Shown here piece after piece: positions 1 to 8,442 of a DNA stretch of 64,000 nucleotides. Where the stretch lies: assembly GCA_903231505.1 (NCBI GenBank), contig CAFBRK010000313.1, forward strand, positions 62,001 through 126,000, in the 5' to 3' direction. Source of the DNA: Olavius algarvensis associated proteobacterium Delta 3 (GTDB taxonomy: Bacteria > Desulfobacterota > Desulfobacteria > Desulfobacterales > CAFBRK01). The translations under genes were made by a program, and so were the position numbers. Every line of letters begins with the position of its first letter. Within the stretch, counting starts at the first letter, position 1. The notes below the pieces were generated by a model. It was not told the origin of the DNA. It made no database searches and saw only the letters and a program-made list of their open reading frames with translations.

Positions 1-2
1 GG

Positions 3-806
3 ATTTCCCTGTTAGCCGCGTTACTGCTCCCGGTCACTGCCGTCACGGCTACGATAGTAGCTTTTGACGATGTCCCCCTGACCGTGCCGCCGGCCGGCAA
101 TTACACCGGTCCCGGAGGTGGACAGTACTATAACGGATCCGACGGAGCCGGCAGCTTTACCAGCGGCGGTGCTGCTTTTGTCAACAACTACAACACGACC
201 TTTGGTTCCTGGGACGGCTGGTCCGTATCAAATACCTCCGATACGACAACCGCCGACTTCACCAACCAGTACAGCGCAATCACCGGCGGTGCCAACAGCG
301 GAAGCCAATATGGTATGTACTATGAACCATTTGTCCTGGCTCCGTCAGTGGATTTCGGCGCACCGGTCACTGTTCAAAGCGCGTCCGTAACGAACGCGAC
401 ATACCCGTATTTATCGATGCTGAACGGAGATGCATTTGCAAAACAGTTCGGCGGCCCCACCGGGACCGATCCCGACTGGTTCCTGCTGACCATCAGCGGT
501 ATCGATTCCAGCGGTGGTCTGCTCGGTTCCGTCGATTTTTATCTGGCGGATTACCGATTCGCAGACAACGCGCAAGACTACATCGTCGCCGAATGGACCA
601 TGGTCGACCTAACGAGCTTGGGTGTGGTTTACGGTCTGCAGTTCGACCTCAGCTCCTCCGATGTCGGGGAGTTCGGAATGAACACGCCCGGCTACGTTGC
701 CATGGATGATCTCTCCCACAGTTCCGTTCCCGTCCCGGCCGCTGTGTGGCTGCTCGGCTCCGGTGTTGTCGGTCTGGTGTGCGTTCACCGCAGGAGAGGT
801 AAGTAG
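3..806 (+). CDS. DUF4465-type secreted protein with VPLPA-CTERM sorting signal (5' partial)
   Basis: The reading frame is open from the first complete codon in the window (position 3), so the true start lies upstream. The residues before position 60 are hydrophobic (LLAALLLPVTAVTA), as in the end of a signal peptide. The middle of the protein has the pattern of DUF4465 (SWDGWSVSN, SGSQYGMYY, a run of YP-LSMLNGD and a C-terminal MDDL). The C-terminus is VPVPAAVWLLGSG followed by a hydrophobic stretch and HRRRGK, a VPLPA/PEP-CTERM signal normally recognised by an exosortase and rhomboid-like or archaeosortase-like processing enzymes. None of these enzymes is in the window. DUF4465 proteins often sit beside TonB-dependent receptors for cobalamin in Bacteroidetes, and a TonB-dependent receptor follows here. 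Family assignment is good; substrate binding is an inference. Confidence 0.85.
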   Translation: MSLLAALLLPVTAVTATIVAFDDVPLTVPPAGNYTGPGGGQYYNGSDGAGSFTSGGAAFVNNYNTTFGSWDGWSVSNTSDTTTADFTNQYSAITGGANSGSQYGMYYEPFVLAPSVDFGAPVTVQSASVTNATYPYLSMLNGDAFAKQFGGPTGTDPDWFLLTISGIDSSGGLLGSVDFYLADYRFADNAQDYIVAEWTMVDLTSLGVVYGLQFDLSSSDVGEFGMNTPGYVAMDDLSHSSVPVPAAVWLLGSGVVGLVCVHRRRGK

Positions 807-844
807 GCCCCATCGAACATTTTAGATTGCCGTCAGTCCGATGC

Positions 845-873
845 TCCTCAAGTCCGACAGGCAGGCTTGAGGA
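845..873 (+). other. Perfect 8-bp hairpin between the DUF4465 gene and the receptor gene
   Basis: TCCTCAAG (845-852) and CTTGAGGA (866-873) are perfect inverted repeats with a 13-nt loop. No T-tract follows, so it is not a standard intrinsic terminator. It could be an attenuator, an mRNA-processing hairpin setting relative expression of the two genes, or a protein-binding site. An overlapping alternative stem (AGGCAGG with CCTGCTT, about 860-882) competes with it. Confidence 0.45.
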
Positions 874-933
874 TACCTGCTTTATTTGCGTGGTAGTCGC
901 AAGTATTGAATGTTGGAAAGGTGGTCACGCCGG

Positions 934-2994
934 ATGCGACACCGGTCTGATTTCATACAGTTACGAGAAGTCGCGATCATCACCGAGCACTTTTTTCTTA
1001 GCTTGTTGATACCTTGGCTGATGATCTGCTTTTTCTTCAAACCGCACATGGTATTCGCCCAGGATGAACAACCACCCGCCAACACCGAAGCCCGTTTCGA
1101 AATGGAAGAGGTCGTTGTTACGGCCACCGGTTTGGAGGACGAGATCCGCAACATTCCGAAAAACGTTACGGTCATTACCGCCGAAGACATCGAGCAGTCG
1201 TCCAGCAACAACGTGGTGGACCTTCTTTCCCGGGAGGCCAATGTCAACCTCCAAAGCCTCTTCGGCCACGACAGCAGTGCAGCCGTGGATATTCGCGGCC
1301 AGGGCAGCGCCGCAGCCACAAACGTGCTGGTGCTTGTCGACGGGTTCCGGCTTAACCCGCCGGATCTATCCCGGCCTGATTTTTCCGCCGTGCCCCTGGG
1401 ACAGATCGAACGGATCGAAATTATCCGTGGCGCCAACTCAGTGCTCTATGGAAATGGGGCGGTCGGCGGGGTCGTCAATATTATCACCAAGGACGCTCCC
1501 GAACGGACCGCCGGAATTCTGACCGGATCCCATGGAAGTTTTGACACCTATAATGCCAGGGCCTCGGTGGGCGGCAGGACAGAACGTCTGGGCTACACTA
1601 TCAATGGAGGCTACTATGATACCGACGGATACCGTGAAAATGGCTTCTACCGCCGATCGGACGTGAGTGGCCGAGTCGGCTATGACGTGGGTGCGGCCTC
1701 CAGGATATCGCTGACCACCACCTTTACATCGGACGCCCAGGGATTCCCCGGCGGTGTTCCCCTGGAAGCAACAGACAATCGGGATCTCCGCCGCCAGACC
1801 CGAAGTCCCAACGATGAGGGTGAAGGCCAGGACCTGCGACTGCTGGCTTCGGGCCTGAGCGACCTCAATGCGGTAGGCGAACTTACCGTTAATTTGGGAT
1901 ACAGAAACCGGCGCAGTGATTTTATCCTGGGGTTTACGCCACTCAAAACCATCGACGAGCAGCAGAGCCACATTTTCGAAGAAACGGCCAGCTTCGATGT
2001 GTTCGACCGAAAGGATTTCCTTATCGGTGACAGGGAGCAGACCCTGCGCGTGGGATTCAACTGGTATTACTCGGATTACGTTACAGAACGACCAGACCAA
2101 CTGACGAGGAAGAACAGCCGATTACAGAGCCTCGCGGTATTCGCCTTGGGCCAGGGGGCGGTCACCGAACGGTTGACATACAACATTGGCGGCCGTTTGA
2201 GTACCTACAAAGGAAAATTCCGTACCGATGACCTGGTTGACTTTGGCGGCGGTGAACAGCGCTGGGTAAACGGGGACCCTTTCGACCGGAACTGGAACAA
2301 CAGTGCGGTCGATGCCGGCTTGGTCTACATGCTGAATCAGAACCTCCGGTTGTTTACCGGGTATGCCACATCGTATAGAATCCCCACCGTGGACGAATTG
2401 GCCCTTGCAGTGGATGACCTGGTCCCACAGGAGGGTCAGCACATGGATCTGGGTATTCGGGCAACCCTTTCCGAAAAGGTGGAGACGGCACTTACGGTTT
2501 TCTATGTGGTCACGGAAAACGAGATTTTTTTTGATAGCATCAATAATATTAATTCGAATTTTGAGGAAGACACCCGACGACAGGGTATCGAGTTGGATGT
2601 GAGGACCTACCCGTGGCCGAATGTCTACCTGTGGGGAAACTACACCTTCATGGATGCCCGGTTCACGGGTTCCGAAACGGTCGTGCCCCTGGTGCCCGAG
2701 CATTCCGCATCCATCGGCGTGGAATGGCGGATCATCGAGCCACTACTGCTTGCTGTGACGGGAAGTTATGTGGGAGAAAAATTCGACGGCAACGATTTCT
2801 CAAACTCTGAGTTTGCCAAAATCGATCCTTATACCGTGTTCGATGCGAAGGTAACCTATTCATGGCGAAAGTTTCGCTTTTTCGGCGGCATCAATAACAT
2901 TTTTGACACACTGTATGAAACGGTAGCCTTCAGCGAGAGCTATTTTACGATGCCGACCCGAAACTTCTACGGCGGCCTCGAGTGGAATTTCTGA
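934..2994 (+). CDS. TonB-dependent outer-membrane receptor, BtuB/CirA-like
   Basis: The protein is about 686 residues, with an N-terminal hydrophobic signal region ending near VFAQ and a TonB box (EEVVVTATG). A plug domain follows (NVTVITAEDIE, IDIRGQG-type motif, VLVDGFRLN, IERIEIIRGANSVLYGNGAVGGVVNIITK), then a long beta-barrel ending in an aromatic residue (GGLEWNF), as outer-membrane barrels do. An ATG at 910 is also in frame, but the one at 934 has a purine-rich GGAAAGGTGG about ten bases upstream and is preferred. Family: ligand-gated import of a scarce nutrient powered by ExbB-ExbD-TonB, whose genes lie 2.3-4.1 kb downstream. The combination with DUF4465 suggests a corrinoid; iron chelates remain possible. 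No cobalamin riboswitch is visible upstream inside the window. Confidence 0.9.
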   Translation: MRHRSDFIQLREVAIITEHFFLSLLIPWLMICFFFKPHMVFAQDEQPPANTEARFEMEEVVVTATGLEDEIRNIPKNVTVITAEDIEQSSSNNVVDLLSREANVNLQSLFGHDSSAAVDIRGQGSAAATNVLVLVDGFRLNPPDLSRPDFSAVPLGQIERIEIIRGANSVLYGNGAVGGVVNIITKDAPERTAGILTGSHGSFDTYNARASVGGRTERLGYTINGGYYDTDGYRENGFYRRSDVSGRVGYDVGAASRISLTTTFTSDAQGFPGGVPLEATDNRDLRRQTRSPNDEGEGQDLRLLASGLSDLNAVGELTVNLGYRNRRSDFILGFTPLKTIDEQQSHIFEETASFDVFDRKDFLIGDREQTLRVGFNWYYSDYVTERPDQLTRKNSRLQSLAVFALGQGAVTERLTYNIGGRLSTYKGKFRTDDLVDFGGGEQRWVNGDPFDRNWNNSAVDAGLVYMLNQNLRLFTGYATSYRIPTVDELALAVDDLVPQEGQHMDLGIRATLSEKVETALTVFYVVTENEIFFDSINNINSNFEEDTRRQGIELDVRTYPWPNVYLWGNYTFMDARFTGSETVVPLVPEHSASIGVEWRIIEPLLLAVTGSYVGEKFDGNDFSNSEFAKIDPYTVFDAKVTYSWRKFRFFGGINNIFDTLYETVAFSESYFTMPTRNFYGGLEWNF

Positions 2995-4955
2995 TGAACA
3001 ATGAACGCCAAAACAGGTTCGGCCGGACGCTGTTAATTGCCCTGGGCCTTTTTCTGGCATCCTGTAATCCGTCTCTGGCCGGTCCCTATGCTCCGGCGGC
3101 CGGGCAACCAGGGTCCACAGCGATCTCAAAGGACGACGCCCGGATCAAAGCCTGGGCCGTTGACTGGCAGAACTATGACGTGGGGACCGATGTGGATGGC
3201 ACCTGGCAGACACCGGAAAGGGCCCTTGGGCCATCCCAGGGCACAGCCATCGATATTGTAGCCCTGGGTCGGGGGGGTGAGATCACGTTGATCTTCGATC
3301 CGCCCATCGGAAACGGGCCGGGTTGGGATTTTGCGATTTTCGAAAATTCATTCAGTGACCGGTTCCTTGAATTGGGATATGTGGAGGTTTCGACAAATGG
3401 AATCGATTTTTTCCGATTTGAAAATGATTCACTAACAGCTATCCCAGTTGGCGGATTCGGATTCACCGATCCAACCAATGTCACAGGATTCGGGGGAAAG
3501 TACCGCCAGGCATATGGCACGCCCTTCGACCTGTCCGAACTGGCAGGTGTTAGCCCTCTCCTCGATTTAAAAAATATTCCTTATGTCAAAATCATCGATA
3601 TTATAGGCAACGGCACTTATCTGGACACCAGCGGCGATGTCATCTACGACCCCTACCCGAGTTTCGGCAGTGCGGGCTTCGACCTAGACGCCATAGGCCT
3701 CATTTGGACTTGTGACAATCTCTTTTCGCCGGCGACACCCGATCTTGAGACACCGGAAGACGGTGAGACCGATGTTTCGCTGACGCCGACACCGCAGACT
3801 GGCCCATTCATCGATGATGACAATCCGGAATGTGAATTCCACCTACAGACCCGATGGCAGATAAGTACGGACACCTCTTTTTCCGGCAACAGTTTGGTCT
3901 TGGATGCGCTGAGTGCTGAAAACCTGACGGAGATCAGCATCTCAGGTGCCCTGCTCAGTCCGGGGACGACCTACTATTGGCGGGCTCAGCACATCGACAG
4001 TGGAAACGAGCCCTCACCCTTCAGCAATGTTTACGCATTCACGACAAGCAGCGTTAATCCGGATACGAATCCTCCCCCAAACGGCAACGGCATCCCCGAC
4101 GATCAGGAAGTCATCGATGACAGTGATCTCGGCCTGTTGCCGGACAGGCCTATCAGCGACACCTACAAAATGCTCGAAACGGTCACCGGCGATGGGCCGA
4201 TCGCAGTGGAACTGGATTCATCCAGTGGGACCGATCACATCCAGTATGTCGAGTCTATTGATCCAGCGACTCTGCCCGACTCGCCGGAGGGCGGCAAGCC
4301 GGATATCTTTCCGATGGGCGTGATGAACTTCAGAGTCAAGGTACCTCCCGCAGCAGTGGCCGAAGTGACCCTTCATTTCTCCAACAAGCTGCCCACGACC
4401 TATAGATGGTACAAATTCCACCCCCGGAACGGATGGTATCCACTGCCCGACGACGTCGCCTCCTTCAGCCCTGATGGGAAATCGCTCACCCTGAGTATCA
4501 AAGATGGCGGGCCCCATGACGCCGACGGCGCCGTCAACGGTATCGTCCTCGATTCGGGAGGGGTTGGTTCCATGGGTACGGCCAGCATTCCGGAGAGCGG
4601 TTCCTCGGGAATTGAGGGCGGCTGCTTCATTGCAACGGCAGCCTATGGCTCGACCACGGACAGGCAGGTGGCCCTATTCAAAGATTTCAGGGACCGGCAT
4701 CTGCTGTCATGGCAGTCGGGACGTGCTGTGGTGAACACCTACTACCGATATTCCCCTCCCCTGGCCGATGCCATTGCCCGACACGACGGGGCAAGACGGG
4801 TGGTTCGCATACTTCTCCTGCCAGTGGCAGCGCTCTGCTATCTGGTCATGCGATGGTCCCTCTGGCACACTGTCTTCTCGGTAATCATACTCATTGGTGT
4901 AGCGGGCATTCTGCATATTGGTTTATCACAACGAAGCACAGCTTCTCAGAGGTAG
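2994..4955 (+). CDS. Cell-surface substrate-binding-like protein with Fn3-like region and CFI-box C-terminus
   Basis: The start ATG at 2994 overlaps the receptor stop (TGATG), so translation is probably coupled. The product is about 653 residues. It begins with a signal peptide with a lipobox-like LASCN. The following ~230-residue domain (GPSQGTAIDIVALGRGGEITL, WDFAIFENSF, FDLDAIG) resembles surface proteins encoded beside TonB receptors. An Fn3-like segment with WQISTD and TYYWRAQ motifs comes next, then a Ca-binding-like NGNGIPDDQEV linker. Near residue 542 lies GGCFIATAAYGS, the CFI-box, with two hydrophobic stretches at the end of the protein. CFI-box tails are thought to be sorting or processing signals. 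The likely role is a surface partner that captures ligand for the receptor; this is inference from the operon. Confidence 0.75.
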   Translation: MNNERQNRFGRTLLIALGLFLASCNPSLAGPYAPAAGQPGSTAISKDDARIKAWAVDWQNYDVGTDVDGTWQTPERALGPSQGTAIDIVALGRGGEITLIFDPPIGNGPGWDFAIFENSFSDRFLELGYVEVSTNGIDFFRFENDSLTAIPVGGFGFTDPTNVTGFGGKYRQAYGTPFDLSELAGVSPLLDLKNIPYVKIIDIIGNGTYLDTSGDVIYDPYPSFGSAGFDLDAIGLIWTCDNLFSPATPDLETPEDGETDVSLTPTPQTGPFIDDDNPECEFHLQTRWQISTDTSFSGNSLVLDALSAENLTEISISGALLSPGTTYYWRAQHIDSGNEPSPFSNVYAFTTSSVNPDTNPPPNGNGIPDDQEVIDDSDLGLLPDRPISDTYKMLETVTGDGPIAVELDSSSGTDHIQYVESIDPATLPDSPEGGKPDIFPMGVMNFRVKVPPAAVAEVTLHFSNKLPTTYRWYKFHPRNGWYPLPDDVASFSPDGKSLTLSIKDGGPHDADGAVNGIVLDSGGVGSMGTASIPESGSSGIEGGCFIATAAYGSTTDRQVALFKDFRDRHLLSWQSGRAVVNTYYRYSPPLADAIARHDGARRVVRILLLPVAALCYLVMRWSLWHTVFSVIILIGVAGILHIGLSQRSTASQR

Positions 4956-5328
4956 GATAAAGAACTGCATCGCGGATGACTTTATTCTTGATATTGTGCC
5001 GGCCGAATACCGGCGGCCGGTTTGGGGCAACGGTCGGAGAGGAAATGCTCGGCAGGAGGGATTCGATTTTTCCGCCGTCTCCCCGCAAGATCGGATCTGG
5101 TTCCGATACATTCCTTTCCGACCGCACCCGCCCAATACATTCTGGGGTATAGAAATGTGTCACGCAAACAACGATGCCACGTTATGCTGATAGACCTGGC
5201 AGCGCTCGGCGAAGCTTTGTGTCTTCAGCAGGGAAGTGAATGGGTCAATACGAGTAAATAGATTGCCCTTTCTAACAAAACCGTTTCCGGTATTGCCATT
5301 GGCTTTAAATAGAGTTAAAGGATTTTCC
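4956..5328 (+). other. Non-coding gap upstream of exbB with a GC-rich hairpin
   Basis: I see no convincing gene here; the short open frames on both strands lack ribosome sites and recognisable motifs. A perfect 7-bp hairpin (CCGGCCG at 4999-5005 and CGGCCGG at 5014-5020, 8-nt loop) lies just after the surface-protein gene and could end or slow transcription. No riboswitch consensus was found. Confidence 0.5.
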
Positions 5329-5949
5329 ATGCTGCATCTGTTTCTTAGCGGCGGACCGGTCATGTACCCGTTACTGGCCTGCTCCGTCATCGTACTGACA
5401 GTAATTATCGAACGGTTGATGTTCTGGAATCGGATCGACAGAATGCGAAATCAGGCGGTGGTGGATGATATTCTCGAACTCAGCCGGGCTGGCGATTGGG
5501 AGGCAGTCCGCCGGCGCGCCAGAGATTCCCGGGATTATATCGTTCGGATACTGGTGAGTGGTATTTTGCACCGGAAGTTTTCCATGACTAAAGCCATGGA
5601 ATCGGCGGCGGCAGACGAGATCAAACGGATGCGGCAGTATATGACGATTATGGACACGATGATCACCGTGGCTCCACTTCTTGGAATTTTCGGTACGGTC
5701 ATCGGAATTATAACTTCTTTTGACGTGCTCGGGACCACCGGTATCGAGCACCCGGAAGCGGTCACGGCTGGGATTGCCCAGGCGCTGATCACGACCGCCA
5801 CCGGGCTCGGCATCGCCATCCTCACGGTCTTTCCTTACAATTACTTCAACACCCGGGTGGAAGACGCCGCCCAGGCCGTTGAAAAGTACGCGACAAGCCT
5901 GGAGATTGTATACGAAAAGCGAATCAAAGGGGGGCAAGATGAGAGTTGA
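5329..5949 (+). CDS. exbB: ExbB/TolQ-family proton channel subunit
   Basis: The product is about 206 residues. The start is set at MLHLFLSGGPVMYPLL because AAAGGA lies eight bases upstream; the frame is open further upstream without motifs. One membrane segment lies near the N-terminus (PLLACSVIVLTVIIERL) and two in the C-terminal half (TVAPLLGIFGTVIGIITSF and ALITTATGLGIAILTVFPYNYF), the MotA/TolQ/ExbB fold. The family forms the inner-membrane pentamer that uses the proton gradient to energise TonB. It overlaps exbD by 11 bp and belongs to one translational unit with exbD and tonB. It presumably powers the receptor at 934-2994. Confidence 0.93.
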   Translation: MLHLFLSGGPVMYPLLACSVIVLTVIIERLMFWNRIDRMRNQAVVDDILELSRAGDWEAVRRRARDSRDYIVRILVSGILHRKFSMTKAMESAAADEIKRMRQYMTIMDTMITVAPLLGIFGTVIGIITSFDVLGTTGIEHPEAVTAGIAQALITTATGLGIAILTVFPYNYFNTRVEDAAQAVEKYATSLEIVYEKRIKGGQDES

Positions 5950-6352
5950 CAGACGGCCGCTGCAACGCGTACGGATCGAAATGCTCCCCCTTATCGATAT
6001 TGTCTTCCTGCTGCTGGTGTTTTTTATTTATGCCATGCTTTCGATGGCGGTGCACCGGGGATTGCCGGTCACTCTGCCGGTTTCGTCCACGGTAAACATC
6101 GACAAGCAGTTGATTCTCTCAGTCACGGTAAGAGACGACGGCAGTGTATTTGTCGACAAGGAACCGGTCACCCTAACGGAGCTGTCCGGGGTGCTCAAAA
6201 CCCGATCCGAAAATACCGATGCGCCCGGCGTCCTTTTGTTCGGAGACAGGAATCTCTCCTACCAGAAGCTGTTCGAGGTGATGGATCTCATCCGAAAGGC
6301 TGGATTGACGCGGATTTCGCTCCAGGCTGAAAGGGATTCGCCAGAGCCATGA
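5939..6352 (+). CDS. exbD: ExbD/TolR-family biopolymer transport protein
   Basis: The start ATG at 5939 follows a GGGG-rich ribosome site and lies inside the end of exbB. The product is about 137 residues. It has a single N-terminal membrane helix preceded by IEMLPLIDIVFLLLVFF; the Asp in this helix corresponds to the proton-carrying residue of ExbD/TolR. The periplasmic domain shows the family pattern (DDGSVFVDKEPVTLTEL, LFGDRNLSYQKLFEVMDLIRKAGLTRISL). It works with ExbB to drive TonB. Its last four bases overlap the tonB start (ATGA). Confidence 0.93.
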   Translation: MRVDRRPLQRVRIEMLPLIDIVFLLLVFFIYAMLSMAVHRGLPVTLPVSSTVNIDKQLILSVTVRDDGSVFVDKEPVTLTELSGVLKTRSENTDAPGVLLFGDRNLSYQKLFEVMDLIRKAGLTRISLQAERDSPEP

Positions 6353-7080
6353 AGCGTTTGCTGCTTTCCGCGGCCATGGCATTTTGCCTGCACGGGCTCC
6401 TGTTTGGCATCGATCCACAGTGGATGACCCCCGAGCCACCGAAATGGAATCAGCCGACTCCCGTCTCGGTTACATTGTCCTACATTGAGCGTGAAACGCC
6501 CCCGGATCCAGCATTCCCAATACCCACAAGCCCTCCAAAAGTGGCTGAACCAAAGCCGAAACCGGTGAGTAAACCGGCGCCCCGATCCGAAAAAAAGACA
6601 CCGCCCCTGGAAAAGAGGGAGGTGCCGCCTCCTGTTACGGAAACCTCTGAACCCGAGCTGCCCCTCGAACCCCATACAGCCGTCCCCCCGCACACTGCCG
6701 AGGTCGCCGAACCCGTTCGGGAGCAACCCGGAACGGGTACCAGCACTGACCTGAGTGCCCTGTCACCCGAACCGGCCACTCTGAAGCCGCCAGAACCGAC
6801 AGTGGTAGAAGCCCGGCCGCTGTACCGTCAAAGCCCACCCCCCCGATATCCGCGTCTCGCGCGAAAGAGAGGTTATGAAGGAACCGTCATTTTGGAAGTG
6901 CTGGTCGATCGGGATGGCGATGTCGAGGATCTGAAGGTGCACCAATCGAGCGGGTACAAGGTGCTGGACAAAGCGGCGCTGGCGTCCGTAAAGCGGTGGA
7001 TCTTCACGCCGGGCCGGCGCGGAGACGATGTGGTCGACATGTGGGTCCGGGTTCCCATCGCATTCCGATTGACGGAATGA
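6349..7080 (+). CDS. tonB: TonB energy-transducing protein
   Basis: The 243-residue product has a short N-terminal hydrophobic anchor (LLLSAAMAFCLHGLLFGI). A Pro/Glu/Lys-rich periplasmic spacer spans about residues 45-160 (PEPPKWNQPTP, EPKPKPVSKPAPR). The C-terminal TonB domain is YPRLARKRGYEGTVILEVLV, then VKRWIFTPGRRG and PIAFRLTE. It links ExbBD in the inner membrane to TonB boxes of outer-membrane receptors. The start overlaps the exbD stop by 4 bp. The stop at 7080 is followed by eight A residues and, after GAATCT, a T-tract that runs into the convergent DUF4197 gene. That AT-rich segment may serve as a two-way transcription stop. Confidence 0.93.
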   Translation: MKRLLLSAAMAFCLHGLLFGIDPQWMTPEPPKWNQPTPVSVTLSYIERETPPDPAFPIPTSPPKVAEPKPKPVSKPAPRSEKKTPPLEKREVPPPVTETSEPELPLEPHTAVPPHTAEVAEPVREQPGTGTSTDLSALSPEPATLKPPEPTVVEARPLYRQSPPPRYPRLARKRGYEGTVILEVLVDRDGDVEDLKVHQSSGYKVLDKAALASVKRWIFTPGRRGDDVVDMWVRVPIAFRLTE

Positions 7081-7092
7081 AAAAAAAAGAAT

Positions 7093-7824
7093 CTATTTTT
7101 TTCCGAACACCTTTCGCAGTATTTCCGTCACTCTTGCCTGGGGATCCTCTCGGATCTTTCGCTCTTCTGCCGCCAGCATGAAGAAGAGTCCGTCCAGGGC
7201 TTTGCCGGTGACATATTGATCCAGATCGAATCGATAGTGATCGGCAAAGGGGATCGTTTTCATCTTCTTGTCCAGATCCTGATAAATCCGGGTGACCCCG
7301 ACATCCGCCATGGCATCGTGCACGATGGGGGTGAAAGCGGAGGTCAGGCGATCACCGGTCTTCTCCCGGAAATACAGCGTCGCCTCATTGTCCCGGCCTT
7401 CCAGAATCCGTTTCGCGTCGGGAAAGGTCATTTCCGTGACGGCATCCAAAAAGATATCCCGTGCTTGGGGAGCCGCCCGCTCCGCCGCGCGGTTCATGCT
7501 CAGCAGAAATGCGTCCACTTGCCCGCCCATGCCCATGGTCCTCAGAAGATTTTCCAATTGCGAGACGTTGTCCGGAAGCGGAATTTTAATGTCCGGATTC
7601 TCGTAATAGCCATTTACGACAGAGACGATATCCACAGCCTTTCCCGTGCCGACACGAAGTGCTTCTTTCAGGCCTCTGGCGATATCTTCTTCCGACAGCT
7701 CCTGCTTGAGCAACGTCTCCTGAACGCTCTTCAAAAATTTATCGAACTGAGCATGCGCCGGGACAGGTTGAAGAAATAAAAGAGCCACCAGGATTGAAAC
7801 AACGCTATACATCCAAATTTTCAT
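7093..7824 (-). CDS. DUF4197 family secreted protein
   Basis: The 243-residue protein has a clear signal peptide (VSILVALLFLQPVPAHAQ). It matches the DUF4197 pattern: GLKEALRVGTGKAV, YYENPDIKIPLPD, LENLLRTMGMGGQVDAFLLSMNRAAE and YVTGKALDGLFFMLAAEERKIR near the end, closing with ILRKVFGKK. The start ATG at 7824 has AAGGTC seven bases upstream. The function of the family is unknown; a periplasmic or lipoprotein-like location is expected. It converges on tonB with only 12 bp between the stops. Confidence 0.88.
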   Translation of the reverse strand: MKIWMYSVVSILVALLFLQPVPAHAQFDKFLKSVQETLLKQELSEEDIARGLKEALRVGTGKAVDIVSVVNGYYENPDIKIPLPDNVSQLENLLRTMGMGGQVDAFLLSMNRAAERAAPQARDIFLDAVTEMTFPDAKRILEGRDNEATLYFREKTGDRLTSAFTPIVHDAMADVGVTRIYQDLDKKMKTIPFADHYRFDLDQYVTGKALDGLFFMLAAEERKIREDPQARVTEILRKVFGKK

Positions 7825-7911
7825 AAAATAGACCTTATACCTTCTCTAACCGGCGTACAGGCAAACGGGCAAACCAGTTTAACCCCGTATCATTCGATCA
7901 ACAACACGAAC

Positions 7912-8367
7912 TTATGCATCCTCTCCGTGATCTATGAACGGCGAAAACCCCTGCGCCATCAGGTTGTTGATGGGCAGAAATCGCGGGTCTGGAAACTGCC
8001 CCCAATCGAACCATTGCCATGTTTCGCATTTTTCCGGTTCACGAACTTCAGCCGTTCCGGACAGGCTGTCCGCAACAACAAACAGGGTCACATAGTGCTT
8101 GTCTTCCACTTCGAAAACGTCATTGGTAAACGAACCATAACGGATATCGGTAATCTCCAGACCGGTCTCTTCGCGGACTTCCCGTTTGGCACAGGTCTCG
8201 ATGGACTCATTGAATTCCAGGTGCCCTCCCGGAAACGCCCAGGTCCCCTCCCCGTGACTATTACGACGTTTGCCCAGAAGCACTTTTCCCTCTCTGAGAA
8301 CGATTACGGCCACACCAACCAACGGCTGGTGGGGAGAATGTACACTGTTCGAACGATTATCAGTCAT
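7912..8367 (-). CDS. NUDIX hydrolase, 8-oxo-dGTP/ADP-ribose type
   Basis: The 151-residue protein carries a complete Nudix box: GGHLEFNESIETCAKREVREETGL fits GX5EX7REUXEEXGU with all catalytic Glu residues (quoted here in two overlapping parts: GGHLEFNESIETC and AKREVREETGL). Flanking segments (VAVIVLREGKVLLGKRR, TWAFPGG, WQWFDWGQFPDPRFLPINNL) are typical of small nucleotide-sanitising Nudix enzymes. Substrate cannot be told from sequence. The upstream region has no strong ribosome site. Confidence 0.9.
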   Translation of the reverse strand: MTDNRSNSVHSPHQPLVGVAVIVLREGKVLLGKRRNSHGEGTWAFPGGHLEFNESIETCAKREVREETGLEITDIRYGSFTNDVFEVEDKHYVTLFVVADSLSGTAEVREPEKCETWQWFDWGQFPDPRFLPINNLMAQGFSPFIDHGEDA

Positions 8368-8442
8368 AATGGAAGTGGTAGGTTATGGCGGAGTTCAAAA
8401 TCGAAGCACGAAAAAACAAATTCGAAACAATATATCTTTGAA

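Noticed and set aside
826..905. Possible end of a cobalamin riboswitch (GAGGATACCTGC)
   Set aside because: The string resembles the last conserved box, but the upstream core and B12-box partner are missing and the preceding sequence is coding. I treat it as a hairpin only.
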